Assembly: GCA_963680875.1 (NCBI GenBank)
Contig: OY804578.1
Coordinates: forward strand, 25,635,101 to 25,699,100
Origin: Bathymodiolus brooksi
Lineage: Eukaryota > Mollusca > Bivalvia > Mytilida > Modiolidae
Reading direction: 5' to 3'
DNA length: 64,000 nt
Numbering within the stretch: position 1 is the stretch's first letter; each line of letters opens with the position of its first letter. Both the position numbers and the translations under genes were made by a program. Below the pieces are notes generated by a model. It ran no database searches. It was not told the origin of the DNA and was given only the letters and a program-made list of their open reading frames with translations. This document shows, one piece after another, positions 14,365-26,401 of this stretch.

Positions 14365-17300
14365 TTCTTTCTGGGTCATTTGGCTATTCTGTCTAGGTCA
14401 TTTGGCTATTCTGTCTAGGTCATTTGGTTATTATGTCTAGGTCATTTGGCTATTATGTCTAGGTCATTTGGCTATTATGTCTAGTTCATTTGACTATTCT
14501 GTCGAGGACATTTGGCTATTCTATCTAGTCCATTTGGATATTCTCTCTAGGCCATTTGGCTATTTTTTCTGGGTCATTTGGCTATTCTGTCTAGGTCATT
14601 TGGCTATTCTGTCGAGGACATTTGGCTATTCTGTCTAGGGCATTTGGCTATTCTGTCTAGGCCATTTGGCTATTATGTCTAGGCCATTTGGCTATTCTGT
14701 CTACTCCATTTTTCTATTCTGTCTAGGCCATTTGGCTATTCTGTCTGGGTCATTTGGCTATTCTGTCTAGGTCATTTGACTATTCTGTCTAGGTCATTTG
14801 ACTATTCTGTCGAGGACATTTGGCTATTCTGTCTAGGTCATTTGGCTATTATGTCTAGGTCATTTGGCTATTATGTCTAGGTCATTTGGCTATTATGTCT
14901 AGGCCATTTGGCTATTCTGTCTAGTCCATTTGGCTATTCTGTCTAGGCCATTTGGATAGTCTGTCTAGGTCATTTGGCTATTCTGTCTAGGTCATTTGGC
15001 TATTCTGTCGAGGACATTTGGCTATTCTGTCTAGGGCATTTGGCTATTCTGTCTAGGCCATTTGGCTATTATGTCTAGGCCATTTGGCTATTCTGTCTAG
15101 GCCATTTGGATATTCTGTCTGGGTCATTTGTCTATTCTGTCTAGGTCATTTGGCTATTCTGTCTAGGCCATTTGGCTATTCTGTCTAGTCCATTTGGCTA
15201 TTCTGTCTAGGCCATTTGGCTATTCTGTCTGGGTCATTTGGTTATTCTGTCTAGGTCATTTGGCTATTATGTCTAGGCCATTTGGCTATTCTGTCTAAGT
15301 CATTTGGCTATTCTGTCTAGGTCATTTGACTAATCTGTCGAGGACATTTGGCTATTATGTCTGGGTCATTTGGCTATTAAGTCTACGTCATTTGTCTATT
15401 ATGTCTAGGCCATTTGGCTATTCTATCTAGTCCATTTGGATATTCTCTCTAGGCCATTTGGCTATTTTTTCTGGGTCATTTGGCTATTCTGTCTAGGTCA
15501 TTTGGCTATTCTGTCGAGGACATTTGGCTATTCTGTCGAGGGCATTTGGCTATTCTGTCTAGGCCATTTGGCTATTATGTCTAGGCCATTTGGCTATTCT
15601 GTCTAGTCCATTTTTCTATTCTGTCTAGGCCATTTGGCTATTCTGTCTGTGTCATTTGGCTATTCTGTCTAGGTCATTTGACTATTCTGTCTAGGTCATT
15701 TGACTATTCTGTCGAGGACATTTGGCTATTCTGTCTAGGTCATTTGGCTATTATGTCTAGGTCATTTGGCTATTATGTCTAGGCCATTTGGCTATTCTGT
15801 CTAGTCCATTTGGCTATTCTGTCTAGGCCATTTGGATAGTCTGTCTGGGTCATTTGGCTATTCTGTCTAGGTCATTTGGCTATTCTGTCGAGGACATTTG
15901 GCTATTCTGTCTTGGTCATTTGGCTATTATGTCTACGCCATTTGGCTATTCTGTCTAGGTCATTTGGCTATTATGTCTAGGCCATTTGGCTATTCTGTCT
16001 AGTCCATTTGGCTATTCTGTCTACGCCATTTGGCTATTCTGTCTGGGTCATTTGGCTATTCTGTCTAGGTCATTTGGCTATTATGTCTAGGCCATTTGGC
16101 TATTCTGTCTAGTCCATTTGGCTATTCTGTCTACGCCATTTGGCTATTCTGTCTGGGTCATTTGGCTATTCTGTCTGGGTCATTTGGCTATTCTGTCGAG
16201 GATATTTGGCTATTCTGTCTAGGTCATTTGGCTATTCTGTCTAGGCCATTTGGCTATTTTTTCTGGGTCATTTGGCTATTCTGTCTAGGTCATTTGGCTA
16301 TTCTGTCGAGGACATTTGGCTATTCTGTCGAGGGCATTTGGCTATTCTGTCTAGGCCATTTGGCTATTTCGTCTAGGCCATTTGGCTAATCTGTCTTGTC
16401 CATTTTTCTATTCTGGCTAGGCCATTTGGCTATTCTGTCTGGGTCATTTGGCTATTCTGTCTAGGTCATTTGACTATTCTGTCTAGGTCTTTTGACTATT
16501 CTGTCGAGGACATTTGGCTATTCTGTCCAGGTCATTTGGCTATTATGTCTAGGTCATTTGGCTATTATGTCTAGGTCATTTGGGTATTATGTCTAGGCCA
16601 TTTGGCTATTCTGTCTAGTCCATTTGGCTATTCTGTCTAGGCCATTTGGATAGTCTGTCTGGGTCATTTGGCTATTCTGTCTAGGTCATTTGGCTATTCT
16701 GTCGAGGACATTTGGCTATTCTGTCTAGGGCATTTGGCTATTCTGTCTAGGCCATTTGGCTATTATGTCTAGGCCATTTGGCTATTCTGTCTAGTCCATT
16801 TTTCTATTCTGTCTAGGCCATTTGGCTATTCTTTCTGGGTCATTTGGCTATTCTGTCTAGGTCATTTGGCTATTCTGTCTAGGTCATTTGGTTATTATGT
16901 CTAGGTAATTTGGCTATTATGTCTAGGTCATTTGGCTATTATGTCTAGTTCATTTGACTATTCTGTCGAGGACATTTGGCTATTCTGTCTAGGCCATTTG
17001 GCTATTCTGTCTGGGTCATTTGGCTATTCTGTCTAGGTCATTTGTCTATTCAGTCTAGGTCATTTGGCTATTCTGTCTAGGTCATTTGACTATTCTGTCG
17101 AGGATATTTGGCTATTCTGTCTAGTCCATTTGGCTATTCTGTCTAGGTCATTTGGTTATTATGTCTAGGTCATTTGGCTATTCTGTCTAGGCCATTTGGC
17201 TATTCTGTCTAGTCCATTTGGCTATTCTGTGTAGGCCCTTTGGCTATTCTGTCTGGGTCATTTGGTTATTCTGTCTAGGTCATTTGGCTATTATGTCTAG

Positions 17301-20300
17301 GCCATTTGGCTATTCTGTCTAAGTCATTTGGCTATTCTGTCTAGGTCATTTGACTAATCTGTCGAGGACATTTGGCTATTCTGTCTAGGTCTTTTGGCTA
17401 TTATGTCTAGGTCATTTGGCTATTAAGTCTACGTCATTTGTCTATTATGTCTAGGCCATTTGGCTATTCTATCTAGTCCATTTGGATATTCTCTCTAGGC
17501 CATTTGGCTATTTTTTCTGGGTCATTTGGCTATTATGTCTAGGTCATTTGGCTATTCTGTCGAGGACATTTGGCTATTCTGTCAAGGGCATTTGGCTATT
17601 CTGTCTAGGCCATTTGGCTATTATGTCTAGGCCATTTGGCTATTCTGTCTACTCCATTTTTCTATTCTGTCTAGGCCATTTGGCTATTCTGTCTGGGTCA
17701 TTTGGCTATTCTGTCTAGGTCATTTGACTATTCTGTCTAGGTCATTTGACTATTCTGTCGAGGACATTTGGCTATTCTGTCTAGGTCATTTGGCTATTAT
17801 GTCTAGGTCATTTGGCAATTATGTCTAGGTCATTTGGCTATTATGTCTAGGCCATTTGGCTATTCTGTCTAGTCCATTTGGCTATTCTGTCTAGGCCATT
17901 TGGATAGTCTGTCTAGGTCATTTGGCTATTCTGTCTAGGTCATTTGGCTATTCTGTCGAGGACATTTGGCTATTCTGTCTAGGGCATTTGGCTATTCTGT
18001 CTAGGCCATTTGGCTATTATGTCTAGGCCATTTGGCTATTCTGTCTAGGCCATTTGGATATTCTGTCTGGGTCATTTGTCTATTCTGTCTAGGTCATTTG
18101 GCTATTCTGTCTAGGCCATTTGGCTATTCTGTCTAGTCCATTTGGCTATTCTGTCTAGGCCATTTGGCTATTCTGTCTGGGTCATTTGGTTATTCTGTCT
18201 AGGTCATTTGGCTATTATGTCTAGGCCATTTGGCTATTCTGTCTAAGTCATTTGGCTATTCTGTCTAGGTCATTTGACTAATCTGTCGAGGACATTTGGC
18301 TATTATGTCTAGGTCATTTGGCTATTAAGTCTACGTCATTTGTCTATTATGTCTAGGCCATTTGGCTATTCTATCTAGTCCATTTGGATATTCTCTCTAG
18401 GCCATTTGGCTATTTTTTCTGGGTCATTTGGCTATTCTGTCTGTGTCATTTGGCTATTCTGTCTAGGTCATTTGACTATTCTGTCTAGGTCATTTGACTA
18501 TTCTGTCGAGGACATTTGGCTATTCTGTCTAGGTCATTTGGCTATTATGTCTAGGTCATTTGGCTATTATGTCTAGGTCATTTGGCTATTATGTCTAGGC
18601 CATTTGGCTATTCTGTCTAGTCCATTTGGCTATTCTGTCTAGGCCATTTGGATAGTCTGTCTGGGTCATTTGGCTATTCTGTCTAGGTCATTTGGCTATT
18701 CTGTCGAGGACATTTGGCTATTCTGTCTAGGTCATTTGGCTATTATGTCTACGCCATTTGGCTATTCTGTCTAGGTCATTTGGCTATTATGTCTAGGCCA
18801 TTTGGCTATTCTGTCTAGTCCATTTGGCTATTCTGTCTACGCCATTTGGCTATTCTGTCTGGGTCATTTGGCTATTCTGTCTAGGTCATTTGGCTATTAT
18901 GTCTAGGCCATTTGGCTATTCTGTCTAGTCCATTTGGCTATTCTGTCTACGCCATTTGGCTATTCTGTCTGGGTCATTTGGCTATTCTGTCTGGGTCATT
19001 TGGCTATTCTGTCGAGGATATTTGGCTATTCTGTCTAGGTCATTTGGCTATTCTGTCTAGGCCATTTGGCTATTTTTTCTGGGTCATTTGGCTATTCTGT
19101 CTAGGTCATTTGGCTATTCTGTCGAGGACATTTGGCTATTCTGTCGAGGGCATTTGGCTATTCTGTCTAGGCCATTTGGCTATTTCGTCTAGGCCATTTG
19201 GCTATTCTGTCTTGTCCATTTTTCTATTTTGGCTAGGCCATTTGGCTATTCTGTCTCGGTCATTTGGCTATTCTGTCTAGGTCATTTGACTATTCTGTCT
19301 AGGTCATTTGACTATTCTGTCGAGGACATTTGGCTATTCTGTCCAGGTCATTTGGCTATTATGTCTAGGTCATTTGGCTATTATGTCTAGGTCATTTGGC
19401 TATTATGTCTAGGCCATTTGGCTATTCTGTCTAGTCCATTTGGCTATTCTGTCTAGGCCATTTGGATAGTCTGTCTGGGTCATTTGGCTATTCTGTCTAG
19501 GTCATTTGGCTATTCTGTCGAGGACATTTGGCTATTCTGTCTAGGGCATTTGGCTATTCTGTCTAGGCCATTTTGGCTATTATGTCTAGGCCATTTGGCT
19601 ATTCTGTCTAGTCCATTTTTGCATTTTGTCTAGACCATTTGGCTATTCTGTCTGGGTCATTTGACTATTCTGTCTAGGTCATTTGGCTATTCTGTCTAGG
19701 TCATTTGACTATTCTGTCGAGGACATTTGGCTATTCTGTCTAGGTCATTTGGCTATTATGTCTAGGTCATTTGGCTATTATGTCTAGGTCATTTGGCTAT
19801 TATGTCTAGGCCATTTGGTTATTCTGTCTAGGCCATTTGGCTAGTCTGTCTGGGTCATTTGGCTATTATGTCTAGGCCATTTGGTTATTCTGTCTAGTCC
19901 ATTTGGCTATTCTGTCGAGGACATTTTGCTATTCTGTCTAGGGCATTTGGCTATTCTGTCTAGACCATTTGGCTATTATGTCTAGGCCATTTGGCTATTC
20001 GATCTAGGTCATTTGGCTATTATGTCTCGGCCATTTGGCTATTCTGTCTAGGCCATTTGGCTATTCTGTCTAGGTCATTTGGCTATTATGTCTAGGTCAT
20101 TTGGCTATTCTGTCTAGGCCATTTGGCTATTCTGTCTAGTCCATTTGGCTATTCTGTCTAGGCCATTTGGCTATTCTGTCTGGGTCATTTGGTTATTCTG
20201 TCTAGGTCATTTGGCTATTATATCTAGGCCATTAGGCTATTATGTCTAAGTCATTTGGCTATTCTGTCTAGTTCATTTGACTATTCTGTCCAGGTCATTT

Positions 20301-23300
20301 GGCTATTCTGTCTAGGTCATTTGGCTATTATGTCTAGGTCATTTGGCTATTATGTCTAGGCCATTTGGCTATTCTGTCTAGTCCATTTGGCTATTCTGTC
20401 TAGGCCATTTGGATAGTCTGTCTGGGTCATTTGGCTATTCTGTCTAGGTCATTTGGCTATTCTGTCGAGGACATTTGGCTATTCTGTCTAGGGCATTTGG
20501 CTATTCTGTCTAGGCCATTTGGCTATTATGTCTAGGCCATTTGGCTATTCTGTCTAGTCCATTTTTGCATTCTGTCTAGACCATTTGGCTATTCTGTCTG
20601 GGTCATTTGACTATTCTGTCTAGGTCATTTGGCTATTCTGTCTAGGTCATTTGACTATTCTGTCGAGGACATTTGGCTATTCTGTCTAGGTCCTTTGGCT
20701 ATTATGTCTAGGTCATTTGGCTATTATGTCTAGGTCATTTGGCTATTATGTCTAGGCCATTTGGTTATTCTGTCTAGGCCATTTGGCTAGTCTGTCTGGG
20801 TCATTTGGCTATTATGTCTAGGCCATTTGGTTATTCTGTCTAGTCCATTTGGCTATTCTGTCGAGGATATTTTGCTATTCTGTCTAGGGCATTTGGCTAT
20901 TCTGTCTAGACCATTTGGCTATTATGTCTAGGCCATTTGGCTATTCGATCTAGGTCATTTGGCTATTATGTCTCGGCCATTTGGCTATTCTGTCTAGGCC
21001 ATTTGGCTATTCTGTCTAGGTCATTTGGCTATTATGTCTAGGTCATTTGGCTATTCTGTCTAGGCCATTTGGCTATTCTGTCTAGTCCATTTGGCTATTC
21101 TGTCTAGGCCATTTGGCTATTCTGTCTGGGTCATTTGGTTATTCTGTCTAGGTCATTTGGCTATTATATCTAGGCCATTAGGCTATTATGTCTAAGTCAT
21201 TTGGCTATTCTGTCTAGTTCATTTGACTATTCTGTCGAGGACATTTGGCTATTCTGTCTAGGTCATTTGGCTATTATGTCTAGGTCATTTGGCTATTATG
21301 TCTAGGTCATTTGGCTATTATGTCTAGGCCATTTGGTTATTCTGTCTAGTCCATTTGGCTATTCTGTCTAGGCCATTTGGCTAGTCTGTCTGGGTCATTT
21401 GGCTATTCTGTCTAGGTCATTTGGCTATTCTGTCGAGGACATTTGGCTATTCTGTCTAGGGCATTTGGCTATTCTGTCTAGACCATTTGGCTATTATGTC
21501 TAGGCCATTTGGCTATTCGATCTAGGTCATTTGGCTATTGTGTCTAGGCCATTTGGCTATTCTGTCTAGGCCATTTGCCTATTCTGTCTAGGTCATTTGG
21601 CTATTATGTGTAGGTCATTTGGTTATTCTGTCTAGGTCATTTGGCTATTCTGTCTAGGTCATTTGGCTATTATGTCTAGGTCATTTGGCTATTCTGTCGA
21701 GGACATTTGGCTATTCTATCTAGGTCATTCGGCTATTATGTCTAGGTCATTTGGCTGTTATGTCTAGGTCATTTGGCTATTATGTCTAGGCCATTTGGCT
21801 ATTATGTCTAGTCCATTTGGCTATTCTGTCTAGGTCATTAGATTTTTCTTTCTAGGCCATTTGGCTATTATGTCTAGGCCATTTGGTTTTTCTGACTAGG
21901 CCATTTGGCTATTCTGTCTAGGTCATTTGGCTATTCTGTCTAGATCATTTGACTATTCTGTCGAGGACATTTGGCTATTCTGTCTAGTTCATTTGGCTAT
22001 TCTGTCGAGGACATTTGGCTATTCTGTCTAGGGCATTTGGCTATTCTGTCTAGTCCATTTGGCTATTCTGTCTAGGCCATTTGGCTAGTCTGTCTGGGTC
22101 ATTTGTCTATTCTGTCTAGGTCATTTGGCTATTCTGTCGAGGACATTTGGCTATTCTGTCTAGGGCATTTGGCTATTCTGTCTAGGCCATTTGGCTATTA
22201 TGTCTAGGCCATTTGGCTATTCTGTCTAGTCCATTTTTCTATTCTGTCTAGGCCATTTGGCTATTCTTTCTGGGTCATTTGGCTATTCTGTCTAGGTCAT
22301 TTGGCTATTCTGTCTAGGTCATTTGGTTATTATATCTAGGTCATTTGGCTATTATGTCTAGGTCATTTGGCTATTATGTCTAGGCCATTTGGTTATTCTG
22401 TCTAGACCATTTGGCTATTCTGTCTAGGCCATTTGGCTAGTCTGTCTGGGTCATTTGGCTATTCTGTCTAGGTCATTTGGCTATTCTGTCGAGGACATTT
22501 GGCTATTCTGTCTATGGCATTTGGCTATTCTGTCTAGACCATTTGGCTATTATGTCTAGGCCATTTGGCTATTCGATCTAGGTCATTTGGCTATTATGTC
22601 TAGGCCATTTGGATATTCTGTCTAGGCCATTTGCCTATTCTGTCTAGGTCATTTGGCTATTATGTCTAGGTCATTTGGTTATTCTGTCTAGGTCATTTGG
22701 CTATTCTGTCTGGGTCATTTGGCTATTATGTCTAGGCCATTTGGCTATTATGTCTAGGTCATTTGGCTATTCTGTCTGGGTCATTTGGCTATTCTGTCTA
22801 GGTCATTTGGCTATTATTTCTAAGCCATTTGGCTATTATGTCTAGGTCATTTGGCTATTATGTCTAGGTCATTTGGCTATTCTGTCGAGGACATTTGGCT
22901 ATTCTGTCGAGGACATTTGGCTATTCTATCTAGGTCATTTGGCTATTATGTCTAGGTCATTTGACTATTCTGTCTAGGTCATTTGGCTATTATGTCTAGG
23001 CCATTTGGCTATTCTGTCTAGTCCATTTGGCTATTCTGTCTACGCCTTTTGGCTATTCTGTCTGGGTCATTTGGCTATTCTGTCTAGGTCATTTGGCTAT
23101 TCTGTCGAGGATATTTGGCTATTCTGTCTAGGTCATTTGGCTATTCTGTCTAGGCCATTTGGCTATTCTGTCTAGTCCATTTGGCTATTCTGTCTATGCC
23201 ATTTGGCTATTCTGTCTGGGTCATTTGGTTATTCTCTCTAGGTCAATTGGCTATTATGTCTAGGCCATTTGGCTATTCTGTCTAAGTCATTTGGCTATTC

Positions 23301-24429
23301 TGTCTAGGTCATTTGACTAATCTGTCGAGGACATTTGGCTATTCTGTCTAGGTCTTTTGGCTATTATGTCTAAGTCATTTGGCTATTAAGTATACGTCAT
23401 TTGTCTATTATGTCCAGGCCATTTGGCTATTCTATCTAGTCCATTTGGATATTCTCTCTAGGCCATTTGGCTATTTTTTCTGGGTCATTTGGCTATTCTG
23501 TCTAGGTCATTTGGCTATTCTGTCGAGGACATTTGGCTATTATGTCTAGGCCATTTGGCTATTATGTCTAGGCCATTTGGCTATTCTGTCTAGTCCATTT
23601 TTCTATTCTGGCTAGGCCATTTGGCTATTCTGTCTAGGTCATTTGACTATTCTGTCTAGGTCATTTGACTATTCTGTCGAGGACATTTGGCTATTCTGTC
23701 TAGGTCATTTGGCTATTATGTCTAGGTCATTTGGCTATTATGTCTAGGTCATTTGGCTATTATGTCTAGGCCATTTGGCTATTCTGTCTAGTCCATTTGG
23801 CCATTCTGTCTAGGCCATTTGGATAGTCTGTCTGGGTCATTTGGCTATTCTGTCTAGGTCATTTGGCTATTCTGTCGAGGACATTTGGCTATTCTCTCTA
23901 GGGCATTTGGCTATTCTGTCTAGGCCATTTGGCTATTATGTCTAGGCCATTTGGCTATTCTGTCTAGTCCATTTTTGTATTCTGTCTAGACCATTTGGCT
24001 ATTCTGTCTGGGTCATTTGACTATTCTGTCTAGGTCATTTGGCTATTCTGTCTAGGTCATTTGGCTATTATGTCTAGGTCATTTGGCTATTATGTCTAGG
24101 CCATTTGGTTATTCTGTCTAGTCCATTTGGCTATTCTGTCTAGGCCATTTGGCTAGTCTGTCTGGGTCATTTGGCTATTATGTCTAGGCCATTTGGTTAT
24201 TCTGTCTAGTCCATTTGGCTATTCTGTCGAGGACATTTTGCTATTCTGTCTAGGGCATTTGGTTATTCTGTCTAGACCATTTGGCTATTATGTCTAGGTC
24301 ATTTGGCTATTATGTCTCGGCCATTTGGCTATTCTGCCTAGGCCATTTGGCTATTCTGTCTAGGTCATTTGGCTATTATGTCTAGGTCATTTGGCTATTC
24401 TGTCTAGGCCATTTGGCTATTCTGTCTAG
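14365..24429 (+). repeat. Satellite segmental duplication, copy B
   Basis: This is a near-identical copy of bases 1-10218. Relative to copy A it lacks seven monomers (154 bp) at about 18441, has one extra T near 19570, and shows scattered substitutions. Examples are G for T in the linker near 17060, GTCGAGGG for CTCGAGGG near 19143 and CTGTCTAGG for CTGTTTAGG near 22300. Such low divergence across 10 kb means either a recent large unequal exchange or amplification, or a duplicated path in the assembly. Confidence 0.9.
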
Positions 24430-26401
24430 GCCATTTGGCTATTCTGTCTAAGTCATTTGGCTATTCTGTCTAGGTCATTTGACTAATCTGTCGAGGACAT
24501 TTGGCTATTCTGTCTAGGTCTTTTGGCTATTATGTCTAGGTCATTTGGCTATTAAGTCTATGTCATTTGGCTATTATGTCTAGGTCATTTGGCTATTCTG
24601 TCTAGGTCATTTGGCTATTATGTGTAGGTCATTTGGTTATTCTGTCTAGGTCATTTGGCTATTCTGTCTAGGTCATTTGGCTATTCTGTCTGGGTCTTTT
24701 GGCTATTATGTCTAGGCAATTTGGCTATTATGTCTAGGTCATTTGGCTATTCTGTCTAGGTCATTCGGATATTATGTCTAGGTCATTTGGCTATTCTGTC
24801 GAGGACATTTTGCTATTCTGTCTAGGGCATTTGGCTATTCTGTCTAGACCATTTGGCTATTATGTCTAGGCCATTTGGCTATTCGATCTAGGTCATTTGG
24901 CTATTATCTCTAGGCCATTTGGCTATTCTGTCTAGGCCATTTGGCTATTCTGTCTAGGTCATTTGGCTATTATGTCTAGGTCATTTGACTATTCTGTCGA
25001 GGACATTTGGCTATTCTGTCTAGTTCATTTGGCTATTCTGTCGAGGACATTTGGCTATTCTGTCTAGGGCATTTGGCTATTCTGTGTAGTCCATTTGGCT
25101 ATTCTGTCTAGGCCATTTGGATAGTCTGTCTGGGTCATTTGGCTATTCTGTCTAGGTCATATGGCTATTCTGTCGAGGACATTTGGCTATTCTCTCTAGG
25201 GCATTTGGCTATTCTGTCTAGGCCATTTGGCTATTATGTCTAGGCCATTTGGCTATTCTGTCTAGTCCATTTTTGTATTCTGTCTAGACCATTTGGCTAT
25301 TCTGTCTGGGTCATTTGACTATTCTGTCTAGGTCATTTGGCTATTCTGTCTAGGTCATTTGGCTATTATGTCTAGGTCATTTGGCTATTATGTCTAGGCC
25401 ATTTGGTTATTCTGTCTAGTCCATTTGGCTATTCTGTCTAGGCCATTTGGCTAGTCTGTCTGGGTCATTTGGCTATTATGTCTAGGCCATTTGGTTATTC
25501 TGTCTAGTCCATTTGGCTATTCTGTCGAGGACATTTTGCTATTCTGTCTAGGGCATTTGGTTATTCTGTCTAGACCATTTGGCTATTATGTCTAGGTCAT
25601 TTGGCTATTATGTCTCGGCCATTTGGCTATTCTGTCTAGGCCATTTGGCTATTCTGTCTAGGTCATTTGGCTATTATGTCTAGGTCATTTGGCTATTCTG
25701 TCTAGGCCATTTGGCTATTCTGTCTAGGCCATTTGGCTATTCTGTCTAAGTCATTTGGCTATTCTGTCTAGGTCATTTGACTAATCTGTCGAGGACATTT
25801 GGCTATTCTGTCTAGGTCTTTTGGCTATTATGTCTAGGTCATTTGGCTATTAAGTCTACGTCATTTGGCTATTATGTCTAGGTCATTTGGCTATTCTGTC
25901 TAGGTCATTTGGCTATTATGTGTAGGTCATTTGGTTATTCTGTCTAGGTCATTTGGCTATTCTGTCTAGGTCATTTGGCTATTCTGTCTGGGTCATTTGG
26001 CTATTATGTCTAGGCAATTTGGCTATTATGTCTAGGTCATTTGGCTATTCTGTCTAGGTCATTCGGATATTATGTCTAGGTCATTTGGCTATTCTGTCGA
26101 GGACATTTTGCTATTCTGTCTAGGGCATTTGGCTATTCTGTCTAGACCATTTGGCTATTATGTCTAGGCCATTTGGCTATTCGATCTAGGTCATTTGGCT
26201 ATTATCTCTAGGCCATTTGGCTATTCTGTCTAGGCCATTTGGCTATTCTGTCTAGGTCATTTGGCTATTATGTCTAGGTCATTTGACTTTTCTGTCGAGG
26301 ACATTTGGCTATTCTGTCTAGTTCATTTGGCTATTCTGTCGAGGACATTTGGCTATTCTGTCTAGGGCATTTGGCTATTCTGTGTAGTCCATTTGGCTAT
26401 T
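23806..26401 (+). repeat. Tandem higher-order repeat of 59 monomers (1,298 bp), two units
   Basis: Two consecutive units of satellite with the same variant order. ATTCTCTCTA occurs at 23891 and 25189, and ATTATCTCTA at 24903 and 26201, both exactly 1,298 bp apart. Differences are few, for example CTGCC at 24334 against CTGTC in unit two, GTCTTTTGG against GTCATTTGG near 24690/25990, and GACTATT against GACTTTT near 26287. This duplication overlaps the right end of copy B, so it arose on that copy. Confidence 0.85.
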
